Source of the DNA: Olivibacter sp. SDN3
GTDB taxonomy: Bacteria > Bacteroidota > Bacteroidia > Sphingobacteriales > Sphingobacteriaceae
DNA length: 64,000 nt
Assembly: GCF_014334135.1 (NCBI RefSeq)
Contig: NZ_CP060497.1
Location: forward strand, 2,418,001-2,482,000
Reading direction: 5' to 3'
A program made the translations under genes and the position numbers. Under the pieces are notes generated by a model, which did no database searches, had not been told where the DNA came from, and was given only the letters and a program-made list of their open reading frames with translations. Below, one piece after another: positions 8,155-16,471 of the stretch; the first letter of the stretch is position 1; every line of letters begins with the position of its first letter.

Positions 8155-10536
8155 TCACTCGTCCTTTAAACTATTCACTGGATTCGCTGTCGCTGCTTTT
8201 ACCGCTTGGAAGCCAACCGTGAAAACGGTGATGGTAAGCGCCAATACCGAGGCTACAACAAACACAACCCAACTGATCTCAATCCTGTAGTCGTAATTGG
8301 TTAGCCATTGGCCAAGGTAATACCAAGCTATTGGCACTGCGATGATGCACGAAATCGTAACCAATAAAACAAATTCTTTTGAGAGCAACATCAACAAGTT
8401 AGCAACGGTGGCCCCAAGCACCTTGCGGATGCCAATCTCTTTGGTTCGCCGCTCTGCCACAAAACTGGCCATGCCAAAAAGCCCCAGACACGAAATAAAA
8501 ACGGCGAGTACTGCAAAATAGGATGACAGTTTGCCAATACGCTCCTCTGTTTTGAATTTGGCACCGAATACCTCATCCACAAATGAATAATCAAAGGGTA
8601 CGTCGTCAACGTATTTCTTCCACACCTTTTCAATAGTTTGGATTGATTGCTTAGCATTTTGTTTTGGATTCAGTTTTAAGACAATATTGACCATGTCATC
8701 ATATGAGTCAAGGTGATAAAGTGTTGGTCGTGCAGGAAAAAAGGGAGATTCCTGTAGCATATCGCTAACAACGCCGATAATGGTATAATACTCACTTCTT
8801 TGCCGGATTATCTTCCCTATGGGATCTTTGAAACCCATAAACTTTGCCGCCGATTCATTGATGATAAAGGCCATGGAATCAGAAGGAAGATCCCTGGAAA
8901 AATCTCTTCCTGCCATCACTTTCCACTGCACTGTTTTACCAAAATCATGTGACACGGAGTTGTTTGGGAAATCCGTAGCCAGATTAGGGTCCTTACCTTC
9001 CCAATCAAAACCCCCATTGGTATTCCACACGCCGGTAAGGGGAACACATCCAGCCATTTCTTCTACGGCTCCTAAGCGTATCAATTCCGTTCTGAACGCA
9101 TCAAAATGGCTTCTCAGCTCGTCCTGGAAGAGCAGATTTACAAGTCCTTTTTGGGTGTAACCCACCGGCCTGTTTTTAGCATGCTGAATCTGTTGGTAGA
9201 CTACGATAGTACCAATGATGAGTATCACCGAAACAGTAAATTGTACAACCACCAGTCCTTGTCGTGGAATGGATGCAAATCTGCCAAGTCTAAATGTGCC
9301 CTTCAATACCTGTAATGGTTGGAACGATGATAGGTAGAGTGCCGGATAACTGCCAGCCAGTAGTCCGGTAATGAATATAAAGATTAAGCTACTACCCCAA
9401 AAAACGGAATTAAACCAAGGTAGCCCGATCTTCTTGTCGGCAAGTTCATTGAAAGAGGGTAAAAATACCACTACCAAAAGCAGCGACAATACAAATGCGA
9501 GTAGCACCGTAACGTATGATTCTGCGAAGAATCTAACAATGAGCTGAAAGCGATGAGAGCCTACGGCTTTGCGAATACCCACTTCCCTGGCACGCTTTTC
9601 ACTTCTGGCCGTGGCTAGATTCATAAAATTAATGCAGGCCAACAGCAATACGAAGCTGCCAATGAGGCCAAATAATCGAACATATTGTATACCTCCGCCC
9701 GTATTTATACCATTACGGAATTCGTCGTAGAGGTTCCATTTCCGCATAGGGTGCAGGAAAACAGACCACTCTGCATTTTTTTCCTCGTCGCCTAGGTTAT
9801 CTGATTTTACATTCCTAATTTTCGCAGATATATTTTCCAAATCTCCCTTTTCTACAACCTGTACAAAGGTCTGGGTGAAGTTGCTGCCCCATGGTTGTAT
9901 CATTTCTTTGGCCCATGGGTTTTGAATGAGCCACAAGGTCCAGGGTAAGATGACCTTCACATTACTGAATGTAGTATTGTTCGGTAGGTCTTCGTACACT
10001 CCGGTCACTTTCACTTCTTGGCTGCGGTCTAAGGTTATCGTTTTACCCATCGGATCTTCTTTACCAAACAGCGCCTCGGCAGCCGACGCTGCTAGCATAA
10101 TGGAATGCGGGCTATGCAATCCGGCCCGGGTCCCTTTCAGCATTTGCAAGGTGAGCATCTCCGGGGCATCCTGTTCGAAGTAGATTCCACCCTGGGTGAT
10201 ATGTTTATCGCCCACCGTGAGCAAAGGACTGTAATACCATGAAGCTTGCACTACGTATTTGAAATCACTTCCATATTTTGTTCGAAGTTCCGGACCCATT
10301 AATGCCGGATTGGCGTTCTGGGTTGTCACCTTACCGTTAAAATTGGCGTGTTGCATTACCTGTGCAATGTGATCATAATTTTTATGATAAGTATTGAATG
10401 TCAACTCATCATACACCCATAATCCGATTAACATGACCACGGCCATGCCCACTGCGAGCCCTCCGATATTCAGCGCGCTGTAACCCTTGCTTTTAATTAG
10501 GTTGCGCCAAGTGGCATTGAGATAGTTTTTGATCAT
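8155..10536 (-). CDS. large ABC-transporter permease, tandem FtsX/MacB type
   Basis: The 793-residue protein has the Bacteroidota double-FtsX architecture. The N-terminal membrane helix (YSALNIGGLAVGMAVVMLIGLW) is followed by a periplasmic MacB-like core domain. Next come three helices with the signature ATARSEKRAREVGIRKAVGS, a second periplasmic domain, and a final three-helix bundle with RTKEIGIRKVLGAT. Each EVGIRK/EIGIRK coupling helix contacts an ATPase in characterised MacB/LolCDE-like transporters. No ATPase gene lies adjacent here. By family it takes part in mechanotransmission-type export of peptides, antimicrobials or lipoproteins. Two TGTnCG-N4-yGnACA dyads lie 136-172 bases upstream of the start, as for the second permease in this window. 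Confidence 0.88.
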   Translation of the reverse strand: MIKNYLNATWRNLIKSKGYSALNIGGLAVGMAVVMLIGLWVYDELTFNTYHKNYDHIAQVMQHANFNGKVTTQNANPALMGPELRTKYGSDFKYVVQASWYYSPLLTVGDKHITQGGIYFEQDAPEMLTLQMLKGTRAGLHSPHSIMLAASAAEALFGKEDPMGKTITLDRSQEVKVTGVYEDLPNNTTFSNVKVILPWTLWLIQNPWAKEMIQPWGSNFTQTFVQVVEKGDLENISAKIRNVKSDNLGDEEKNAEWSVFLHPMRKWNLYDEFRNGINTGGGIQYVRLFGLIGSFVLLLACINFMNLATARSEKRAREVGIRKAVGSHRFQLIVRFFAESYVTVLLAFVLSLLLVVVFLPSFNELADKKIGLPWFNSVFWGSSLIFIFITGLLAGSYPALYLSSFQPLQVLKGTFRLGRFASIPRQGLVVVQFTVSVILIIGTIVVYQQIQHAKNRPVGYTQKGLVNLLFQDELRSHFDAFRTELIRLGAVEEMAGCVPLTGVWNTNGGFDWEGKDPNLATDFPNNSVSHDFGKTVQWKVMAGRDFSRDLPSDSMAFIINESAAKFMGFKDPIGKIIRQRSEYYTIIGVVSDMLQESPFFPARPTLYHLDSYDDMVNIVLKLNPKQNAKQSIQTIEKVWKKYVDDVPFDYSFVDEVFGAKFKTEERIGKLSSYFAVLAVFISCLGLFGMASFVAERRTKEIGIRKVLGATVANLLMLLSKEFVLLVTISCIIAVPIAWYYLGQWLTNYDYRIEISWVVFVVASVLALTITVFTVGFQAVKAATANPVNSLKDE

Positions 10537-10671
10537 AATTTTTGTGTTCTTTGATCCATTTCACTCAGTAGCCAGATGTATTTATTTCCGGCTAACCTGA
10601 AAGCATCATCAACCAAGCCATATTTGTAAATAACTGATTAACTGGTTAATAAGAAAAGTAGAGATGCGTAG

Positions 10672-10708
10672 TGTACGATATTGAACACTTTATGTTCGTA
10701 TCTGGACA
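10672..10708. promoter_or_regulatory. tandem dyad operator, TGTnCG-N4-yGnACA twice
   Basis: Two half-symmetric sites follow each other 21 bases apart: TGTACG-ATAT-TGAACA (10672-10687) and TGTTCG-TATC-TGGACA (10693-10708). The same arrangement, 20 bases apart, sits at 21903-21938 upstream of the other FtsX permease gene. Two-turn spacing and dyad symmetry fit a dimeric or tetrameric activator bound upstream, such as a Fis-type response regulator, but no such regulator gene is present here. Confidence 0.55.
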
Positions 10709-10933
10709 GATTTTTAAAGGGTCTTTTACTGATATAGGTTTACATTTTTATGCAATTATCCACCGGCCCAAACAGAAACCTTACCGAAGTATCGCCATCG
10801 GAGATTTCAGCATGGAATGGCTGGAAAATGAAAACGGATAGCCTGCCGTTCATTTATCTGGTTATTTTGGCGATGGTCTCTGGCCAACCGGGCACGGTTA
10901 CTCTTGACGCCAAAAAACCGCTGATTTCAGGGA

Positions 10934-10964
10934 TTGTTTGACTTATGCTCCCTACTTACTTTTG
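10934..10964 (+). promoter_or_regulatory. Bacteroidota-type promoter for the leader peptide gene
   Basis: TTG at 10934-10936 and TACTTTTG at 10957-10964 are separated by 20 bases. This fits the TTG-N(about 19)-TAnnTTTG consensus of the primary sigma factor in this phylum. The predicted start of transcription lies about 50 bases before the ATG at 11023. Confidence 0.45.
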
Positions 10965-11022
10965 TATTAAGCGGAGGCCGAAAAGCTTTAAAAGAGTAGG
11001 CATAACTTAATTTACAAACATT

Positions 11023-11217
11023 ATGGAAAATTTAGCTGGAGTTCAAATGCTTTCAATGGAGGAAGCAACAGCGATTAATGGGGGTAACGCAACAGCCATT
11101 GGTACCTCATCGTATTTCACCACTCAACAGGGTGAAGTCTGGCAAGATTTTTACTTCTGCGATTATAATTGGATGACCGAAAGTGTATATTGCGTGTGGG
11201 CAAGTGAAATCTATTAA
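11023..11217 (+). CDS. double-glycine leader peptide (bacteriocin/RiPP-like precursor)
   Basis: The 64-residue peptide opens with MENLAGVQMLSMEEATAINGG. This is a leader of the double-glycine class, with L/M-x-x-x-E-x-x-x-I-N-G-G spacing, cut after GG (residues 20-21) by C39-peptidase ABC exporters. The predicted 43-residue core (NATAIGTSSYFTTQQGEVWQ...) is rich in aromatic residues and holds two cysteines (CDYNWMTESVYC), which could form a disulfide or be modified. No modifying enzyme or C39 exporter is nearby, so export would depend on a gene elsewhere. A promoter candidate precedes it and a GC hairpin follows. Confidence 0.6.
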   Translation: MENLAGVQMLSMEEATAINGGNATAIGTSSYFTTQQGEVWQDFYFCDYNWMTESVYCVWASEIY

Positions 11218-11786
11218 CTTTGGTTTAGAAAAGGCCCTGTTAGCATATGCTTCGGGCCCTTGCTAGCCATTATAGAGGTCAACTAAAGCTTGAGCTAACA
11301 AGTCAGTATATTTTATAGCCATCTCTCCGTGGTGCAATTCCTCCAATTTCCATTCATATGAAAATATGCACGGATGCTTCATGCAAAATTACAATTGTTG
11401 CCAATTCCTTGGAATCTTTGGATAAAAGATTTGGATTCAGTTCGATTTGGTAACGACTTTTTGTACTCACACAAAAAGTTCAATAGGGCTTAGTGTCGCA
11501 GAAATCAATATCAAAGATGAAAAATACTTCTCCTTATCATCGGATGGAAGTATGTGTGTGGTCCTGAAAAGACCTTACACTGTAAGGAGAAAACCATACG
11601 AAACCGTTCTAGATTAATGTTGTTCACAAATGTAATTACAAAATCAGAAGAGCTCCGGTTTGTCATACTTCGGTTTTATTAACTGTTTAAAACATGATTT
11701 TATTTTTTTACATCCTAATTTTATATCTCGTGTCTTTGTGAACAGGCACCTACCCAGAACATCGTTGTAAAATAGTTGAAGGAATT
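11218..11786. other. intergenic region with an unexplained open frame
   Basis: Nothing certain is encoded. A frame without a start codon runs from about 11426 to a TAA at 11615-11617 and reads ...LSVAEINIKDEKYFSLSSDG... It has a coding-like composition and may be a remnant. The promoter of the DsbA-family gene probably lies at its right end. Confidence 0.3.
11232..11264 (+). terminator. weak hairpin after the leader peptide gene
   Basis: AGGCCC and GGGCCC arms around a loop of about 16 bases (GGCCC/GGGCC pairing) lie about 16 bases after the stop codon. There is no strong T-run, so termination is possible rather than certain. Confidence 0.3.
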
Positions 11787-12497
11787 ATGAAAGTAGAAGT
11801 TTGGTCAGACATCATGTGCCCATTTTGTTATATCGGGAAACGCCATTACGAAGCGGCACTCAAACAGCTTGGCGATACCACGGATATCGAATTGGAATGG
11901 AAAAGTTTCCAACTGGATCCCAGCATCCCGAAGGGCGAGAAGCTGGGTAACGTTTATCAATATCTGGCGGAAAAGAAGGGGCTCAGTGAGGACCAAGCTA
12001 GGGAAATGACAGGCAATGTGGCCAGTATGGCATTACAGGTAGGTCTGGAACTGGATTTTGAACATGCGGTGGTCGCCAATTCTTTAGACGCGCACCGGCT
12101 GATTCATTTGGCACAGGCCCACAAATTGGGGGATACCGTCAAGGAAAAACTATTTCAGGCGCATTTTAATGAGGGCAAGAACATAGCTGATCTCACTGTT
12201 CTTATCCATATCGCGGTAAAGGCAGGCCTGGATGCCGCGGAAGTAGAGGCCATGCTCCGCAGCAATCAGTATACGGACGAAGTGGAACAGGATATCCGGG
12301 AAGCCCGGCTGATCGGTGTGACGGGTGTGCCGTTATTTGTGTTTGACCGCAAATACGCCATATCAGGCGCCCAACCGGTGGCTGTCTTTCGCCAAAAACT
12401 GGAGAAATCGCTTGCCGAATGGCGTGCCGAACATCCGGTGGTCAAGCTGGATATCTCTGAAGGGCCATCTTGCAGTGCCGATGGTGTGTGCGGTTAA
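11787..12497 (+). CDS. DsbA-family oxidoreductase, FrnE-like
   Basis: The 236-residue protein has no signal peptide and starts with MKVEVWSDIMCPFCYIGKRH. The thioredoxin-fold CxxC is C11-PF-C14, followed by the long helical insert typical of DsbA/FrnE/2-hydroxychromene isomerase-type proteins. The cis-proline turn is GVTGVPLFVFDRKYAISGAQ near residues 176-195. A Cys pair near the end (CSADGVCG) is also common in FrnE-like proteins. It is probably a cytoplasmic dithiol-disulfide isomerase linked to oxidative stress. It stands alone and is followed by a clear hairpin terminator. GC content is visibly higher than in the flanking AT-rich DNA. Confidence 0.85.
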   Translation: MKVEVWSDIMCPFCYIGKRHYEAALKQLGDTTDIELEWKSFQLDPSIPKGEKLGNVYQYLAEKKGLSEDQAREMTGNVASMALQVGLELDFEHAVVANSLDAHRLIHLAQAHKLGDTVKEKLFQAHFNEGKNIADLTVLIHIAVKAGLDAAEVEAMLRSNQYTDEVEQDIREARLIGVTGVPLFVFDRKYAISGAQPVAVFRQKLEKSLAEWRAEHPVVKLDISEGPSCSADGVCG

Positions 12498-12541
12498 ATG
12501 TGGTAAAGATAAGCTGTCCCTTGGTATTTACCGTATACGTT

Positions 12542-12581
12542 GCAAAAAAAATGTGAGACCATCGGGTTTCACATTTTTGCG
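12542..12581. terminator. hairpin terminator between convergent genes
   Basis: AAAAAATGTGAGA and TTTCACATTTTT pair around a short loop (CCATCGGG region). The A-run on one side and T-run on the other make it suitable for terminating the oxidoreductase gene and possibly the convergent RidA gene. Confidence 0.6.
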
Positions 12582-12641
12582 CCGCTTCGAAATACAGGAA
12601 ATTTATATTCAAAAGTACGGCCTATAGAGCTTCCTGACGCT

Positions 12642-13034
12642 TTATTTTACCACGGTAGCTTCCAGCTCTACATTCAGTGTTTCGTTCAGGGCAACCACTT
12701 GCAGTAGCGTAACCACTTGTTTCATTCCGTGTTTTGCCACGAAATCCCGGAATATATCAAAACAGTTTTTGATAAACTCATCAGAGGAAGTCGAGTAAAC
12801 CGTCAGCCTAACAATATTACGGCATTCATAACCCGCCTCACTGATTACCGTTTCGAGGTTCTGTATCGCCAATCCAAGTTGGGTGCGCATATCAGCATTG
12901 CTGGATGTGCCATCGGCGTGCACCGCCGCCTGCCCGGCAACGTATAATGTTCCTTCTGTCTGTTTCACTTCTACGGCCTGAACATAACTGAGCTTCTCCT
13001 GCCAGGTCCAGGGATTGATTATACGCTTTTCCAT
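12642..13034 (-). CDS. RidA/YjgF-family protein
   Basis: The 130-residue protein has the RidA (YjgF/UK114) fold: an N-terminal segment around residues 1-20, the strand TLYVAGQAAVHADG, a helix MRTQLGLAIQNLETVISEAG, and the VRLTVYSTSSDEF strand. The arginine that binds imine carboxylates in true RidA (R105 of E. coli) is not evident near the C-terminal LNVELEATVV, so deamination of 2-aminoacrylate is uncertain. It is second in an operon, 36 bases after the SnoaL-like gene at 13071-13514, opposite an AraC regulator at 13861. This suggests an inducible small-molecule detoxification or catabolic pair. Confidence 0.85.
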   Translation of the reverse strand: MEKRIINPWTWQEKLSYVQAVEVKQTEGTLYVAGQAAVHADGTSSNADMRTQLGLAIQNLETVISEAGYECRNIVRLTVYSTSSDEFIKNCFDIFRDFVAKHGMKQVVTLLQVVALNETLNVELEATVVK

Positions 13035-13070
13035 ATGCTTAGTTTTTAATGTTTTTTAATTCGTCTAGAT

Positions 13071-13514
13071 TTATTGCTTTATAAAGGCTGTTAACGGTGC
13101 ATTGATAGCCTCCATGGCTACCAAAGGATTCCAAAAATCGACGTAGCGGATAATTTTTCCTTCAGACGTTGTTGTTAACACAGAGATGTATTGCTGAAGG
13201 TAAGGTTTACCTGTTTCCAGGGCATGCCCATTACTGGTGAACTCAGCGATGACAAGTGTGGGTTCTTCTGTTAAATGATAATGAAGGTTCTCGAAAACAA
13301 CTTTGAAATGCTTGGGGAAATTTTGCATGTAGTTGTACAATTCTTTCTTACCTGAAACGTTTTTTGGAAAACCTTCGGGACCGTAAGGAAACTCAAGTAC
13401 CCCGTCTTCAGTAAAAAGGTCTACCCATTCCCGAATACGGCCGGCAGATAAATAATCCAGGTGATTTTGAAATGCCTGCTGCGCCAATATTCTGATTTGC
13501 TCTTTTGTGTTCAT
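13071..13514 (-). CDS. SnoaL-like / NTF2-fold protein
   Basis: The 147-residue protein shows the SnoaL-like pattern: helix HLDYLSAGRIREWVDLFTEDG, strand VLEFPYGPEGFPKNVSGKKE, helix LYNYMQNFPKHF, then strands VIAEFTSNGHALETGKPYLQ and ISVLTTTSEGKIIRYVDFWN. It resembles the YesE-like subgroup with unknown substrate. It is the first gene of a two-gene operon with the RidA-family gene. A divergent AraC-family gene at 13861 is the natural candidate for its control. Confidence 0.78.
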   Translation of the reverse strand: MNTKEQIRILAQQAFQNHLDYLSAGRIREWVDLFTEDGVLEFPYGPEGFPKNVSGKKELYNYMQNFPKHFKVVFENLHYHLTEEPTLVIAEFTSNGHALETGKPYLQQYISVLTTTSEGKIIRYVDFWNPLVAMEAINAPLTAFIKQ

Positions 13515-13860
13515 AATATTCCTATATTTAAGTGATTCTCCTTATTACTAATAAGCTATCAATTCAATAAGGGCAAATATAGCGCTGAAAGATTCCCTGG
13601 AGTTATGATTGAACAATCAATAACTCTAAAAAATCAATCAAGTTGACATATGTCTAACCAACCGGTTTAAAGTCCGCAGGTGGTGCTTTTCCATTCACAA
13701 CGGAAAAAGTGTTTCTTTGGGCAGTGAATGAAATCTGCATAAATTACCATAAACAAAAGGATATGAACAGAGTGAAGTGACCTCTTGAAGAGCCGAAAGC
13801 AGACAACAGATGAAAAATAATAATTTTAGTTAACTTAACGATATTATAAGAACATTCGAA
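13515..13860. other. divergent promoter region between the SnoaL/RidA operon and an AraC gene
   Basis: The roughly 345-base gap should carry both promoters. The only ordered element I see is the dyad TGATTG-AA-CAATCA at 13606-13619. Confidence 0.45.
13606..13619. promoter_or_regulatory. palindrome TGATTGAACAATCA
   Basis: A perfect 6+6 dyad sits 92 bases upstream of the SnoaL-like gene, with further symmetry outside it (GTTA left, TAAC right, one base offset). A half copy (ATCAATCA) follows at about 13630. It is a candidate operator for the divergent AraC regulator or another factor. Confidence 0.3.
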
Positions 13861-14769
13861 TTGGAAAACATGCATCAGAGTATAGAAGAATTTTATGCAA
13901 AACATTCGTTTGCAATGCCAATTGATACTTCCTGTTTTGGGCATTTTGATGTTTTCAAGATGGAGCAATATACGCCGACGAATGACATACCTATTCCATT
14001 CGGCCGGAAGGAGTATCTGAAAATATGCATTATTGAAGGAGATAGTTTTATACATTACGCCGATAAAAGCATACATGTTAAAAATAAGGCTTTGTTTTTT
14101 GGAAACTCTCTGATCCCGTATAACTGGGAATGGGTAGAAAAGCACCAATCTGGCTATAGTTGTATCTTCGACGACATTTTTTTTCTTGATTATGGTCATA
14201 TCAAAGAATATCCGGTATTTCGACCAGGCAATGATCCGGTATTTGAACTTTCCACTGAGCAATTCTCATTTTTCGATCATATTTTTACTAAAATGATTGC
14301 CGAAAAGAATGACAACTTCGAATTTAAAAAAGATATTCTACGCAGTCTTGTGTTCCAGATCATACACGCTGCGCTGAAGATGCGCCCCTCTTCATCGATC
14401 AGGCCCGTGCATGCTACTGCAGCCCTAAGAACAACTCAACTTTTCCAGGAACTGCTCGAAAAGCAATTTCCCTTGAATGGGGCAAATGCAAAGCCGCCCT
14501 TGCGCTCGCCCTCAGCGTACGCCTCACAGTTGGCAATACATGTCAACCATTTGAACAAGTCTGTGAAAGAGGTCTTAAAAAAAACCACGACCGAGATTGT
14601 CTTGGAACGTATCTTAGAGGAAGCTAAAGTCCTACTCAGGCATAGTAACTGGACCATATCTGAAATTGCATATTCGTTAGGTTTTGGAGGGCCGACCCAT
14701 TTTGGCGCTTTCTTTAAAAAACACCTGCAATATACACCCAGTGAATTTCGCAGGTTTGAGACGAGATGA
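13861..14769 (+). CDS. AraC-family transcriptional regulator
   Basis: The 302-residue protein has a cupin-like N-terminal sensory domain (GHFDVFKMEQYTP, IPIPFGRKEYLKICIIEG) and a C-terminal pair of helix-turn-helix motifs from about residue 200. The first contains YASQLAIHVNHLNKSVKEVL and the second WTISEIAYSLGFGGPTHFGA, ending in FKKHLQYTPSEFRRFETR, the classic AraC tail. The start appears to be TTG at 13861; the in-frame ATG at residue 4 (MHQSIEEF) is more likely. It is divergent from the SnoaL/RidA operon and probably controls it. A truncated relative of its N-terminal domain lies at 31710. Confidence 0.85.
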   Translation: MENMHQSIEEFYAKHSFAMPIDTSCFGHFDVFKMEQYTPTNDIPIPFGRKEYLKICIIEGDSFIHYADKSIHVKNKALFFGNSLIPYNWEWVEKHQSGYSCIFDDIFFLDYGHIKEYPVFRPGNDPVFELSTEQFSFFDHIFTKMIAEKNDNFEFKKDILRSLVFQIIHAALKMRPSSSIRPVHATAALRTTQLFQELLEKQFPLNGANAKPPLRSPSAYASQLAIHVNHLNKSVKEVLKKTTTEIVLERILEEAKVLLRHSNWTISEIAYSLGFGGPTHFGAFFKKHLQYTPSEFRRFETR

Positions 14770-15475
14770 ATTTGTGACTGAGCATCCGTCGTAATTGTAT
14801 CTGTTAAGCAATGCGATGCAGCGCTTTTAATTTGACCTATTTTTAGGTAATTAATAAATACGTTTCTTGGGACATATTTATAGTGAATATCAAGTCTTAG
14901 CATTTTATGCGTCTTAATTCATTGACGATTTTAATACGTCAAAACTATTTTCTATTCCAGCGATGCTTATGTTTAGCTATTCATTTCTTTTCCAAAGTTG
15001 CCGGACAATCGTTAAACGTTTGCTGGTCGTGAACTACATATCCATATATTTCTAGAAACTCTACTTCATCTTTTATCATTTTTCGTATCCAAAAATTGAT
15101 TCTTTCACAGCTTGATTCAACCATTAAATTTTTTCAAGTTCCCAATCCGGTTTTGTACTCCCACTTCATTTCATCCGGTTTATTTGGCTTCTCATAGATC
15201 GTTTTTGAAACTTCGCTGAAGTTTTTGGATCGGAGACCCAGTGTGGACTTAATTTTGGCTAATCGAAATATAAAAAAAGCAAAAATGAAACCGAGATGTA
15301 AATAATATTGACACGCAGGGAAATGATTATTGACAAGTATTTACATTTTCAGGTGTCAATGAGCTTTGCTGTCGCTTCGGTTATTTACATCGAGCTCTTC
15401 ATCAGCCATTAACCGCCGAAGGCAGCATGAATGCTTATAAAAACAAGCAAAAAATGAATAAAAGAAAATAAATAG
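14770..15475. other. long AT-rich intergenic region with repeated ATGTAAATA motifs
   Basis: No gene is evident. The motif ATGTAAATA occurs direct near 15296 and inverted (TATTTACAT) near 15338 and 15380, with TTGACAC or GTGTCAA alongside. This gives a loose inverted repeat around 15285-15395, upstream of the secreted-protein gene at 15476. Confidence 0.4.
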
Positions 15476-16297
15476 ATGAAAATAATTAAAGAACTGCCCC
15501 TGTCATCCTTGAGAGTGAGGTCGACCAAGTCTAAGAATCAATTTGAAGAAAATCTTCTCGATACCAGCATCGGCACCGACAGCAAAAATATATGTATATA
15601 TCCCTACCTAAAGATTTACAGACTATTGATGCTTTCTGTTTTTTCCTTATTAACGCTTGTTGCTTCGGCCCAAAAATCGACTGTGTTGGATGTTTTCTCC
15701 AAAAATGGCATCGATGCAGATATTTTAACAGTTGATGTAAAACAGCCGGAAGGTTATGCGTACGAGTTCAAACAGACGGTTGTAACGGCCGATAAATCAA
15801 CGATCACTTTGGCTAGCTACGATCCTTCAAAACCAGAAGCAGAACGTTGGATCGTAAATTCCGTAGACGGAAAATCTCCGAGCAAATCAGCAGTCAAATC
15901 TTTCATCAAAAACCGGAAAGAGCAATCAGAAAAACCCCAGCCGGATGACGCGAGTTATAAAGTTGAAAAGGAGAATACTGATCAGCTGGTGATCAGTTTC
16001 AAACTTGATCCCAATACAGTTACCAAAGACGCCTCTTTTTTGAAAGACTGCAGGACTTATTTAACTATTAACCTTAAAAACAAGCAACTAGAATACTCAG
16101 AAGTGCTTAATGAGAAACCAGTGAAAGTTAAAATACTGAATGTTGACAAGCTTAACAAAACCACTAAATATAACTGGGATGATAAAGCTAAGCAATACTT
16201 TACGGTCAGTGATGAACTCAATATGTTCGCTAAATTTGTTGGACAGGAAGTAAAGGTACAAACACTTTCAGAATATAGTAATTTTATTGCACGCTAA
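15476..16297 (+). CDS. secreted protein of unknown function
   Basis: The 273-residue frame contains an internal signal peptide (LLMLSVFSLLTLVASAQ) ending near residue 66. The first 51 residues are therefore probably not translated, and a start at or just before the ATG at 15629 is likely. The mature part (about 205 residues) is lysine-rich and beta-prone, with repeated short motifs such as VVTADKSTITLASYDPSKPE. It has no cysteine pair or catalytic motif that I recognise. It precedes the LytS/LytTR pair by about 170 bases in the same direction. An outer-surface or periplasmic role is inferred from the signal only. Confidence 0.65.
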   Translation: MKIIKELPLSSLRVRSTKSKNQFEENLLDTSIGTDSKNICIYPYLKIYRLLMLSVFSLLTLVASAQKSTVLDVFSKNGIDADILTVDVKQPEGYAYEFKQTVVTADKSTITLASYDPSKPEAERWIVNSVDGKSPSKSAVKSFIKNRKEQSEKPQPDDASYKVEKENTDQLVISFKLDPNTVTKDASFLKDCRTYLTINLKNKQLEYSEVLNEKPVKVKILNVDKLNKTTKYNWDDKAKQYFTVSDELNMFAKFVGQEVKVQTLSEYSNFIAR

Positions 16298-16471
16298 CCG
16301 CTAGGTGAAGAAAACGTTTGCTTTATTAAAAAACAATAACCCCTACCTATGTAATACCTTCATGGGTAAGAGTTTAAAACAGTAACCATTTTCAACTTTG
16401 GCTATTATTCGGTGAAATTTGTATTTTGTAATCATTAAGTTTCTAAAAACGGATTTATAAAGGTACAAAGT

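Larger units (their letters stand above)
10537..11022. other. divergent intergenic region with operator dyads and a promoter
   Basis: This gap separates the leftward permease from the rightward leader-peptide gene. It holds the two dyads at 10672-10708 and a TTG-N20-TACTTTTG promoter candidate for the peptide. A 63-codon frame at 10750-10941 has no recognisable content and is not called. Confidence 0.5.

Noticed and set aside
10750-10941. 63-codon plus-strand frame upstream of the leader peptide
   Set aside because: No recognisable sequence, overlaps the peptide's promoter region, and no start signal of its own.
11426-11617. Open frame without start codon reading LSVAEINIKDEKYF
   Set aside because: Coding-like composition but no ATG, GTG or TTG start fitting the frame, and no family; at most a remnant.
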